Origin: Acetobacterium malicum subsp. dehalogenans DSM 11527
Lineage (GTDB): Bacteria; Bacillota; Clostridia; Eubacteriales; Eubacteriaceae
Length of the DNA: 64,000 nt
Assembly (NCBI RefSeq): GCF_000472665.1
Contig: NZ_AXAC01000018.1
Coordinates: 1-64,000 of the forward strand
Direction: 5' to 3'
Shown: piece after piece, positions 8,244 to 16,915 of the stretch
Layout of the letters: every line of letters begins with the position of its first letter
Position numbering within the stretch: the stretch's first letter is position 1
Notes under the pieces: model-generated
Seen by the model: the letters and a program-made list of their open reading frames with translations, nothing else
Told to the model about the DNA's origin: nothing
The model's database searches: none
Translations under genes and position numbers: made by a program

Positions 8244-9059
8244 TTAAATTTCAATTATTTCTTTGATCTTCTCTGGGCAAATTGATGTAGATGATTCAAT
8301 ATATGCAATTACATCACTTGAATTATAAGATGAAAATTCAGGGATTCTACTGATTGCATTTTCTATCATCCATTTTTTTATAATCATTGCTTTATCTTCT
8401 TGGCTATAAAAATCACAATTATTAATTTCAAACGATATGAGCTGAATTTGCTCTAAATCGGCTATAAAGTTAACAATATAGCGTTTACTTTCCTCGATCC
8501 ATTTATGCTCAATATCCCAAAGGACGGTATTTAATTTAGAAATATTCATCAAAAATTCGGGTCTTTGATAGTCATTTCTTGATTGCTTATCTTTGCAAAA
8601 GTATCCGTTAATTGAATAGTCTGAATAGATTTTACGCGATATTTTTAGTAATACTTCTTCTGATTCATTTAAATCATGTCTACCCTGATACTTATGATAA
8701 TCAATATCATATTATTCTTTATTAAAATAGAGTTCCTTATTTTTTAAATCAAAACGAACATCAATGCTCGCTAAAAACATTTTTAATTCTGTTTCTTTTG
8801 TTAATGCCCATTGCAAACTATTTATGCCATTTTGTTTTATGCAATCACATTTATTTAAACTCGAAGTATAATGCATAACAACAAATTTTTGACAAAAAAT
8901 ATTTTTCGATTTAATTAAATCATCATTTAAACTCCAAAAATATTCGGAATCTTTATTATACATTTCAATAAGCGTTCTTATTGTCGTATTGAAGAAATTC
9001 TCTAAAAATATTTTAGCTGAATCTTCGGTTCTAATATCAAAAACCAATAGAATCATCAC
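8244..9059 (-). pseudogene. Unknown gene split by one in-frame TAA
   Basis: Two open stretches (8712-9059 and 8244-8711) are in the same frame and separated only by TAA at 8712-8714. The 52 codons between this stop and the first candidate internal start stay open (YDIDYHKYQGRHDL... to YQRPEFL) and look coding. The full protein would be about 270 aa, with HYTSSLNKCDCIKQNGI near residue 73, a pattern reminiscent of HxTs...IxxNGI segments in several unknown or ADP-ribosyltransferase-like proteins; this is weak. Either a nonsense mutation or a sequencing error explains it. It lies between the Wadjet operon and the unknown module. Confidence 0.65.
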
Positions 9060-9239
9060 CTTTCAAATCAAAATTTAGGTCTAATTAGTCAAATATGCCA
9101 TAATTGTGCGATTATCGACATTTAATGTCAGTTCACAATATATTGCTCCATTTAAGCATGACGGATTAATAAAAATATCTATTCAAAGTGTTACAAAATT
9201 ACTGACCTTTGCATATCTAATATCAAAGTATTTATTTAG

Positions 9240-10475
9240 TTAATCTTTTAAGCTTGCGGATTGCATCAGATCTAAACTGATTATTTCCTGTTCAAGTTTG
9301 ACGTTTTGATGCAGCATATACTGGATTGTATCTGCATATAGGATCATATTCTTTAATTCTTGTAATCTCACAACATCGGTTTTTGTTAATTTCTGAAGAC
9401 AACTGCTGTATTGAGGCTGAGACAATTCAAATTGAGACATACAAAATATTTTGAAATCAACGCCGGTGACGCCACACAGGTTATGATGTATCCAGAAGCC
9501 ACCCGCATCAATATCCCCAAAATGCAAAAATTGCAAGTCTGGATTATCAGCATCAACCTTCTTTATAAAATCTCGTTGATGACGATTTGCATAGCCGCCT
9601 AGAAAAAAAATAACGGTATCATCAGCGGAATATCGCAAATAAGAAGTTCTATTTTCAATCGTCATAAATTTGGGGGCATCAATACAGATTTTTTCTATGC
9701 GATTAAAGCTGTCTGTATTGAGTTCAATCCCTTCAGGCAAAAGACTTAAATCCAATTCTTTTCCATTAATAATCAGTCGGCAATTTCCTTTAATGCTGAA
9801 TTTAAGTGGTTCTTTAATTATAGCGTAATTAACCAAGATTTCATCAATCTGTTGATCAGATTCACATGGCATATTTTTATATTTTCGAATCATCAGGCAG
9901 GCAGGCTTAAGCGTGTTTTCTTCAAAATATTTAGAATCACCATATACCTTCATAGAGACTTCGCGTACATAAAGGTCGGTCTGATTATTCTCGATAAAAG
10001 CGACAGCATCCAATATTTTAGGAATCAGCTCATAGTTGGCTGGTATTTTATTTGTTTCAGTTAATTGCTTCTGTAATCTATCACACTCCTGTCTGCAAAT
10101 ATCTGATGCATTCCGGTACTGCTCAATAGTAGCAAGTAGTACGTCTTTCTTTACTCGTTTTGGTATAAAAGAAAACTCTTTATGCAAATAATCTTCAACC
10201 GGGTCGATTTGATCATCAACCAGATAAATGGATATTATGGATGTGCCGAATTTCTCACGCTCATAAGTCAAAAATCCCAGTTGAGCGAGGTTTTCAACTT
10301 CATCATTAATCGCTGAGATGATATCGTAGTCACCGTCGTTTGCGTAATACTTTTTGTAGAGCATTTCAGGTTTAACCTGAGTTCTCTTAGTGACCTTATT
10401 GGTGTTACTATCTTTTTTACTATGCCGATATTTATCCACCAATATCGTCAGTATTTTTTCATCCCACTTGTTCAT
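9240..10475 (-). CDS. jetD: Wadjet protein JetD, Toprim-type nuclease
   Basis: The 411-aa protein carries the JetD C-terminal (DUF2220) Toprim-like domain, with FGDIDAGG at residues 319-326 supplying the DxD metal ligands, and an N-terminal DNA-binding arm region. In Wadjet, JetD is the topoisomerase VI-like nuclease that cuts plasmid DNA once the JetABC SMC motor has extruded it. The ATG at 10475 lies inside the jetC 3' end (17-nt overlap) and is preceded by an AAGGA; the longer frame to 10523 is unlikely. Last gene of jetABCD. Confidence 0.9.
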   Translation of the reverse strand: MNKWDEKILTILVDKYRHSKKDSNTNKVTKRTQVKPEMLYKKYYANDGDYDIISAINDEVENLAQLGFLTYEREKFGTSIISIYLVDDQIDPVEDYLHKEFSFIPKRVKKDVLLATIEQYRNASDICRQECDRLQKQLTETNKIPANYELIPKILDAVAFIENNQTDLYVREVSMKVYGDSKYFEENTLKPACLMIRKYKNMPCESDQQIDEILVNYAIIKEPLKFSIKGNCRLIINGKELDLSLLPEGIELNTDSFNRIEKICIDAPKFMTIENRTSYLRYSADDTVIFFLGGYANRHQRDFIKKVDADNPDLQFLHFGDIDAGGFWIHHNLCGVTGVDFKIFCMSQFELSQPQYSSCLQKLTKTDVVRLQELKNMILYADTIQYMLHQNVKLEQEIISLDLMQSASLKD

Positions 10476-13400
10476 AAGCCACATCCTTGAATTTAATAAT
10501 ACCAATTTCAATTGAATCAGCACTTGTTTTTAATACCGGTAGAATGACATTACATTCGTTCCCGATGAGTTCCGTTTTATCCGGAGCACAAAATACCATC
10601 TGGAGCTTTTGTGATTTCATAAAATCAAGCATGATCTTGACATTTAAAGCGTCCATCTTCGCAAATGGCTCGTCGATAAACACCAGTCTCGTTGAATTGA
10701 GCTTATTATTATAAACCATGAGAATTGCCGATAATAAAATCAGCAAATACGGAATTTGTACTTCAGCACCGGAGTTATAGCCAGACTGTCTTGACAATTT
10801 TGCTTTGGTTAAAACATCATTGGTAATCAGAATCTCATAAGTCATGTAATTGCGATAATCTGCGTATTTTTCTATTTTTTCCTTATCATTGCTAGCAATT
10901 ATCTGGTTAATAATGCTATGGATATCCTTTTCCAGCTCAGCACCCATTTCGTCTGTATAGGTTGCAGATTCGGGCAGGTATAATGTAGTTTGATTACTGG
11001 TAAGTCCTAGAGCTTCACGCTCTTTTAGAAACCTGGCGTATTCAAGAATTTTTTCATATGATGATCCATCTTTGACAAACTTTACTTCAAACTCATATTT
11101 CGAAGTAAATCTTAGTCTTGAAAGTTCGGCATTGATGAGTTTCAAATCATCTTGTGCGCTATCGCAGGACTTTAAGACAGTCAGAACAAATTCGTTTTTA
11201 AAGATTTCTTCATAGCGTTTCGTCTGCACCGCCAGCTTTGATTTGATCTCCTGGAAGTCATCGATCCAAATCTGATTCTTTCTTTCCTCATAAGCAGCAT
11301 ACTGATCCGCACCCGTTTCTAGTCGGTTATCTTCCGGTCTTTTTAGATTGTAGGTACATTGGGCATTATATAGCCTTTTGTCTACTTCTATTAGTTCTCG
11401 TTCTCGACGACTTCGGTCTATATAGGGACCACTATCACCGGTTTTCCCATTAAGAATCCATTTATCACAACTATTTACAGCAGCTTCATATAATTCATAA
11501 TTCTGTTGCTGATAGATTGCCATCTGTCTCTCACATTCTTCAAAATCAGTCATCCCATTACTCTTTTTCTTAGCATTTACCTCAATTTGAGTTTTCATTG
11601 CTGCTTGTGACTGGTAAATATCGTGACGTGAATTTTCATTGGACTCACGTTTTTCTTCATACTGATTTCGAAGTTGTATTAACGCCATATATTCCTGATT
11701 GTGCTGCTGAGCGTTTTCTAATTGTTTAAGTTCCTCATAAGCTTCATTATATCGCTTGAAAATATCATTGTATTTTTGGTTTGCATCGTAATTATATTTA
11801 TCAAAAAACTTCAATGCGGTTTCCAAATAACTTTTAGCACTTTCGTATTGGCGTTTTCTTCCAAACAATTCATTAATTTCCTGGCTGATCAATTGCAACT
11901 TTTTTTCTGCTCGCACCCGGTTTAAGTCGATGGTTTCCTGGCCTAAGCTGTAAGACCGTATTCGGTTGAAGTCAAGAAAGTAACTGCTCATTGAAGCAGA
12001 TACTCGGCCTTCCTTCGAAAGAGCGTCTTCGTAATTTCGAACTTCGTTAATATCTACTGCATGAATACGTCCCAGCTGGTAGTCAAAGTACCGTTTGGCC
12101 ACTGGATTAATGATCTCCAGATAATGAACGACTGAGTTTTCCTCAGGTATTCGCACGTGCTTATTCATCAGCAACTTTGTATTAAATAAACGCGCGTACT
12201 TGTTTCTGGTCCGGTTTAATACATCATCGGCTATATTGTAATATTCCGGTTCAACAAGGATGGTATATCGTCTCTGTCCGAGAAAGGATTCAATAGCATC
12301 GCGCCAGTCTTCATCAATAAGTGTTTTTACATACTCACAGGCAAATTTCGCTTCAGATTGAATGCCATTATTTTTAAAGACTTTGTTTATTTCCGATTTT
12401 AAAGTAACAAAGTCAGGAATGTCTGAAAAAACAGTCTTTTTGGCTTTATAATCGTCTATTAACCGCTGTTGCCTGTTTTGTTCCTGATTATTTTTTTCAA
12501 TCTGAACTTCAAATTTATTAATATTTATCATTAATGTATCTCGTTCGGCGCTGATCACATTAAAAAAAGAATCAACGGCAACCTGCTTCTGAGCGGCAGT
12601 ATGCTGATCAGATGTTAGTGACGATAAAACACCATGTTTAGAGATATCAATATTGCGATTTTTAAGCCACTCAATCAATTCAATCAACTTTTGCTGGAAA
12701 GTCGCTAACCGATCTTTTTCATACAATAAACTGTCTTTCTGGGTGGCCAGCTGACTGATATAGTCCTGCGCTGCGTCAATTGCTTTAGTACAATCCATTT
12801 CCTTTAAACTATCCTTGACCTTCTCAAGCTTGTTTCTGAGATCGTTGTCTTCAGCGTCAATTAGCTTCATGCGGTCTTCATCTACCACCAACTGCTGGCT
12901 GGCTACTTTAATTAAATGTTTCGCCTCATCTATGACTGCTTGGGTTTCAAGCATTTTGATATGCGCCAGTTTAACATCATCAGAAAAGATTCGGTCTTTG
13001 ATATTCTGCAGACTTTCATATAAGGCACTAATATTTTCGAGTTCCTTAATTTCATCATCGATTTTTTCAAAGGTCATCTTCAATGAATCGATGTTGTTAT
13101 TGGCTTCGATTAATTTAGAGAAATCCACAATTTTGGGTTCAAGTACACTTTCTCTAATAAACTGATCAATTTTGGAATTCGGATCATAGGACATAATACT
13201 GCGCAGTTTCCGGCGAAATGGTTTAAGTTGTGATTCACTGAGTCTCAAACCGGTTCGCTGCATAAACTTGACGGTTCCCTCGGTGGCATCCAGTAACTTG
13301 AGACTATATTTTTTCTGAAGTTCCTTACCGTTATAGGACATAAGGTCGTCATCTTCGACATAGGTGTGTTCTAAATCACAGAGATTAACTTCTTCAATAA

Positions 13401-13779
13401 TATACCGGTTTGTTTTAGTATTGTTGGTAAGGTTAGTTTCAATAACGGTACCAAGGACGAAACTTTTCTCCATCTCTTCTTCAAACATCTCCAGTACAAT
13501 ATGCGTGATAATCGTTGGCCATTGATCGGCAGGCCGGATACAAGTACCTGATGTAGCATCTTTAAAACCTCGAGTATAGGAAGGAAGTGTTCGACTGCCG
13601 GTATTTTCCGTCGATTTATTAAACACCGTATCTCCATATAACGCATATTTGATAGCATCCAGTAACACAGATTTTCCGTTTCCGTTTTGGCCGGCAATTA
13701 ATGTAAAGTCCCCAATCGGCATCGTGACATTGTTAAAACCATACCAATTAATCAGCCGAACGGCTTTTAACTTAATCAT
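10459..13779 (-). CDS. jetC: Wadjet protein JetC, SMC-type ATPase
   Basis: An 1106-aa SMC/MukB-like ATPase: Walker A GQNGNGKS at residues 30-37, two long coiled-coil arms with a hinge-like middle, a signature-like SGYNSGAEVQIPY near the C-terminal head, and Walker B with VFIDEPF at about 1033-1039. It is the motor of the Wadjet condensin, which extrudes circular plasmid DNA for JetD cleavage. Its ATG overlaps the jetB stop as ATGA. Length and both heads appear intact, with no internal stop. Confidence 0.93.
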   Translation of the reverse strand: MIKLKAVRLINWYGFNNVTMPIGDFTLIAGQNGNGKSVLLDAIKYALYGDTVFNKSTENTGSRTLPSYTRGFKDATSGTCIRPADQWPTIITHIVLEMFEEEMEKSFVLGTVIETNLTNNTKTNRYIIEEVNLCDLEHTYVEDDDLMSYNGKELQKKYSLKLLDATEGTVKFMQRTGLRLSESQLKPFRRKLRSIMSYDPNSKIDQFIRESVLEPKIVDFSKLIEANNNIDSLKMTFEKIDDEIKELENISALYESLQNIKDRIFSDDVKLAHIKMLETQAVIDEAKHLIKVASQQLVVDEDRMKLIDAEDNDLRNKLEKVKDSLKEMDCTKAIDAAQDYISQLATQKDSLLYEKDRLATFQQKLIELIEWLKNRNIDISKHGVLSSLTSDQHTAAQKQVAVDSFFNVISAERDTLMININKFEVQIEKNNQEQNRQQRLIDDYKAKKTVFSDIPDFVTLKSEINKVFKNNGIQSEAKFACEYVKTLIDEDWRDAIESFLGQRRYTILVEPEYYNIADDVLNRTRNKYARLFNTKLLMNKHVRIPEENSVVHYLEIINPVAKRYFDYQLGRIHAVDINEVRNYEDALSKEGRVSASMSSYFLDFNRIRSYSLGQETIDLNRVRAEKKLQLISQEINELFGRKRQYESAKSYLETALKFFDKYNYDANQKYNDIFKRYNEAYEELKQLENAQQHNQEYMALIQLRNQYEEKRESNENSRHDIYQSQAAMKTQIEVNAKKKSNGMTDFEECERQMAIYQQQNYELYEAAVNSCDKWILNGKTGDSGPYIDRSRRERELIEVDKRLYNAQCTYNLKRPEDNRLETGADQYAAYEERKNQIWIDDFQEIKSKLAVQTKRYEEIFKNEFVLTVLKSCDSAQDDLKLINAELSRLRFTSKYEFEVKFVKDGSSYEKILEYARFLKEREALGLTSNQTTLYLPESATYTDEMGAELEKDIHSIINQIIASNDKEKIEKYADYRNYMTYEILITNDVLTKAKLSRQSGYNSGAEVQIPYLLILLSAILMVYNNKLNSTRLVFIDEPFAKMDALNVKIMLDFMKSQKLQMVFCAPDKTELIGNECNVILPVLKTSADSIEIGIIKFKDVAYEQVG

Positions 13780-14447
13780 TCTTCCTCCATATCTTCGATC
13801 TGTTCTTCATCTATGTATTCATCCTGATCGTCGCATAGACTATCTTCGCTGTCTTCGTATGACGGCACATCACTTAAATATTGTGCTGATAATTCTTTGA
13901 ACTGGACAATGTCCCATCCAAATTGGAGTGACGGATACAAAGTAATAATGGCTTCTTCTGTCTTATCCTTCTCATCGAAATTGATCAAACTGTATTTTTT
14001 AAACAGTGCCAGAGCTGTCGACAATTTGCGTTTATCGATATCAACAGCATAAGCTTTTATTTTGTCAATCAGATCGCCGCGCATAACCAGATTTTCTTCG
14101 TTATATCCGAGGTTTTCCAAATACACAGACCAGAGCACTAATAGCAGATGGTACTGTTCTGCTGTAAAAGTGACGACATTGCTTCTTTTAAGTCCTGTGA
14201 CTTCAAGATCCGCTTCATAAGGTTTAAGCATAGCAATCTTGACATTTGTATCAACTAGCACATCAAAACCGGCCATTCTTAAATAGTCAGAAATATCCTG
14301 CCTGTTCGATTCTCTAGCGATAAATTTATAAAGCCGTTCGTCCTTTTCACCTACAATAAACGTCGAATCTAGGAGTTTCCGAACACACCGTTTAAATAAA
14401 TCGATATTATCTTCTTTAATTGAAATATCAAGTTTAATATCACTCAT
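13776..14447 (-). CDS. jetB: Wadjet protein JetB, MukE-like subunit
   Basis: The 223-aa product has the position, size and winged-helix character of JetB (MukE/kite-like, DUF4194-type), the subunit that with JetA closes the JetC heads. A strongly acidic tail (DQDEYIDEEQIEDMEEE) ends the protein. It overlaps jetA by 8 nt and jetC by 4 nt, so translation is coupled along the operon. The assignment rests mainly on gene order next to unmistakable jetC and jetD. Confidence 0.85.
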   Translation of the reverse strand: MSDIKLDISIKEDNIDLFKRCVRKLLDSTFIVGEKDERLYKFIARESNRQDISDYLRMAGFDVLVDTNVKIAMLKPYEADLEVTGLKRSNVVTFTAEQYHLLLVLWSVYLENLGYNEENLVMRGDLIDKIKAYAVDIDKRKLSTALALFKKYSLINFDEKDKTEEAIITLYPSLQFGWDIVQFKELSAQYLSDVPSYEDSEDSLCDDQDEYIDEEQIEDMEEE

Positions 14448-15855
14448 TTTCGTCAGTCTTCCTTTTTACACAAATATCGCTGATACTAGCCAAATCGGTT
14501 TCAATTATTCCACCCAAAAAATTAACGCTATAAGGGAAATTGTTTGAATTTGAATAGATAATACTGGATGCCATCATCAATACATCCTCCTTGGTTTTCA
14601 TGCTTATCTCGCCGGTGGTAAGGCAAGCCCGATTCTGAAGCAAGTGCTCAAAATAATGGGCAACTTTGTTAACGCTATATCGGTCCTTGTTTTCTAGAAC
14701 ATCCTGCGTCATTTTTATTTTTTCTTCCTCAGTTAAAATAGAAGGCATAATTGCCCCGCGTTTGATATTGGGATTGCGCTTGCGTCTTCTCTCAATAGAT
14801 TTATGCCCAATGTACTGGTAAGACAAAAGGTGGTATCCTTCAGATATTTGAGCAAGTGCCCTTTGTCTGTTTTCCGTATCCATATCTTTTAAGCACATTA
14901 ACAGGTCATTTAAGTAGGTTTGAATATTGGTATTATTACTCAAAACCATTAGCATTCGCGTTGAATAGAGGTTGTAATAGTTATTGATTTTTTTATCGAT
15001 ATAATCCATTTCGTGAGCATAGTCATGATAAATAAAATCTCTGATGACATCAAATTGGCTATCGATTACCGTCTTAGCTTGATGCGAGTCAACATTTTTC
15101 AGACTCTCATATTCGCTGATCATTTTGCCATACACGTCTATATTAACGACATGTCTTAGCATTTTTTCTATTTCAGCAATGTATCCAGGAATCAGGCCAT
15201 CCCTTTTGATAAAAAAGTAATCCTTGAAAAAGATATTCAGCATTTCGTCTTTGATGAAAAACTGGCCAAATTTGTTGACCTCTGAAATATCAATGATGAT
15301 TCGCATGATCGTCCGTATACTGTCTTTTAAACTAAATAGTTCGCTTTTCAAATCAGAAACACTATCAAGAAGCGGTAATAGGATATTAGAATAAGGTCGA
15401 ATGGTCCGACCATGATCACGTTCTAAGGCTGATTTTAAAGTGTCATAAATTGAAAAGATGTGATTGGTCAAGTCGCCGCGGGTTTCGCGTTTGAAAATGC
15501 GTTCAATCGCATCGATCAACTTTCGACAATAGGGCGTCACAGTCGCAATATTATCACCATTTCGCCCGATTTCCGGTTGAGAGATCCAGCTGCAATCCCG
15601 AAAATATTTTAAAATTGCACTGGCGTTCTCACTTTCGGTCCGATTGTTATTGAAGATGTCATCCTCCTGATCAACAGAAATGTTACTGTTTCGCAGATAA
15701 AGGATCAGGCTATCTCTGACATCTTGTTCATAAAGTAGTGACACTTGCTTTGATGTCTCGATGATCTTTAAAATACACTCATAATAAAGTCTCCGATTTT
15801 TACAGCATAGCGGATTAAAGAAACGGTCATATTGTGCATCTTCAAATAAAAACAT
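14440..15855 (-). CDS. jetA: Wadjet protein JetA, kleisin-like subunit
   Basis: First gene of the operon; 471 aa, the kleisin (MukF-like) subunit linking the JetC heads. It begins MFLFEDAQYDRFF, a JetA-like N-terminus, and is mostly helical. It seems closer to the JetA form of the non-type-I Wadjet systems (DUF5716-like) than to the DUF3375 form; subtype is from memory and uncertain. The ATG at 15855 follows AGAAAGGGGAAAC; the longer frame to 15921 has no site. The operon promoter should lie in the AT-rich 15.9-16.1 kb stretch. Confidence 0.85.
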   Translation of the reverse strand: MFLFEDAQYDRFFNPLCCKNRRLYYECILKIIETSKQVSLLYEQDVRDSLILYLRNSNISVDQEDDIFNNNRTESENASAILKYFRDCSWISQPEIGRNGDNIATVTPYCRKLIDAIERIFKRETRGDLTNHIFSIYDTLKSALERDHGRTIRPYSNILLPLLDSVSDLKSELFSLKDSIRTIMRIIIDISEVNKFGQFFIKDEMLNIFFKDYFFIKRDGLIPGYIAEIEKMLRHVVNIDVYGKMISEYESLKNVDSHQAKTVIDSQFDVIRDFIYHDYAHEMDYIDKKINNYYNLYSTRMLMVLSNNTNIQTYLNDLLMCLKDMDTENRQRALAQISEGYHLLSYQYIGHKSIERRRKRNPNIKRGAIMPSILTEEEKIKMTQDVLENKDRYSVNKVAHYFEHLLQNRACLTTGEISMKTKEDVLMMASSIIYSNSNNFPYSVNFLGGIIETDLASISDICVKRKTDENE

Positions 15856-16111
15856 TGTTTCCCCTTTCTCTGAATGTATATCAAAAATAATGAGCGCACT
15901 TTTTCTCTTTAAATATCCCATAATTTAAAGGCCAAAACATAATTTAAAGCTTCTATTAAATGCATATTATATGCTTAAATCGCAACTCTAGCTTTCTTTC
16001 ACAGCTTTTGAATTAGCAATTTTCAAATTGTATTCTTTTATATTATACTTAATTTTAAGCTTGATTGCATTCGATTTCAAGGTATTAATTGATTTTTGGG
16101 CAAAAATAATA

Positions 16112-16139
16112 ACAGCAAATCATAATGATGATTCGCTGT
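16112..16139 (-). terminator. Hairpin, probable terminator of the yolD side
   Basis: ACAGCAAATCAT pairs with ATGATTCGCTGT (one mismatch) around a 4-nt loop. On the minus strand it is followed by TATTATTTTTG, so it could end transcripts coming from the yolD or Abi remnant side. Confidence 0.55.
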
Positions 16140-16208
16140 AAATATTTAGATTATATATATTTATTTTTCTTTACACATTTATGAGTATTTAATCTTTTTT
16201 TCAAACCC

Positions 16209-16316
16209 TTAGTTTTCTTTGGAAAGTCTACTGTTCGCAAAATCGACATCATCTACAATGAGTTCTCTAGATTTAAGTTTTTCTACTTGCTCGTCTAAAG
16301 TATGAAAAGGTTTCAA
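16209..16316 (-). pseudogene. N-terminal remnant of an Abi (AbiD/AbiF, Abi_2) gene
   Basis: A TTG at 16314-16316 with an AGGGGAGG site upstream opens a 35-codon frame ending TAA at 16209. Its product (KPFHTLDEQVEKLKSRELI then VDDVDFA) matches the conserved start of Abi_2 family abortive-infection proteins, whose usual length is about 300 aa. The conserved NYY region that should follow is gone and no downstream continuation is visible, so this is a deletion remnant. Confidence 0.65.
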
Positions 16317-16492
16317 AACAACCTCCCCTAAATGAAAATAGCCTCACTGCGGACGGTTAAGGCTTGATCTGTATATTCATTGTGTCTCAACAACTGATAA
16401 AATACAATAACTTTTTCAGGAAACGTTTGAAATAATTCTTAATTTAAGAATTGTTCTTTAACTTGTAGTTATTTTTAATCATCATAACATTC

Positions 16493-16915
16493 TCAGCTCT
16501 CAATCCCCGCAAACATTTCCCCATTTATTTCAAATATATTCTCTATTGGAATTTTGGTTTTGTCCAGCATCACAACTATATGATCGTAAACATCTATCTT
16601 TTTGACCGCACCGGCAACGGTGATATAACTGCCACCGTCCTTCATCTCGTCCGGCTGAAAGTAGGTGATGGAGACTTGGGGCTGCCTGGCAATCTGTTCA
16701 GCCAGCAGATTCAACTGCAGTTTGATATCTGCTTTGGCATCCTCAGTCAGCTCCTTGCGCTCCTGTGTGAGCCGAGCTGTTTCCACGATAGCATCCCCAT
16801 GTTTGGTAAGCGCTGCAAAGGGCGAAAACTGCGCCGCTCGATCGGTAATTGGCATATGGGGGCGGGTAGCCGAAACGTAATGAGGCAGGTGGATAATGTT
16901 ATCATATGAACCCAT
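16493..16915 (-). CDS. YolD-like protein
   Basis: A 140-aa protein of the YolD type (ITDRAAQFSPFAALTKHGDA at about 23-42, C-terminal VYDHIVVMLDKTKIPIENI). YolD proteins accompany Y-family polymerases and are thought to act as UmuD-like partners. The ATG shares one base with the stop of the polymerase gene (TAATG), giving tight coupling. GC content here is clearly higher than in the flanking defence genes, suggesting a separate origin. Confidence 0.85.
   Translation of the reverse strand: MGSYDNIIHLPHYVSATRPHMPITDRAAQFSPFAALTKHGDAIVETARLTQERKELTEDAKADIKLQLNLLAEQIARQPQVSITYFQPDEMKDGGSYITVAGAVKKIDVYDHIVVMLDKTKIPIENIFEINGEMFAGIES

Larger units (their letters stand above)
15856..16492. other. AT-rich gene-poor junction with decayed sequence
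   Basis: This 637-nt stretch separates jetA from yolD. It holds the Abi gene remnant and a hairpin, listed separately. A minus-strand open tail around 15990-16090 (reading ...NAIKLKIKYNIKEYNLKIANSK... to TAG) has no convincing start or ribosome binding site and is probably another decayed gene end. The rest carries only AT-rich sequence, probably including the jetA promoter; I could not fix a clear -35/-10 pair. Confidence 0.4.

Noticed and set aside
15990-16090. Minus-strand open tail of about 30 codons
   Set aside because: No start or ribosome binding site; at most a decayed gene end, so it is only mentioned in the junction entry.
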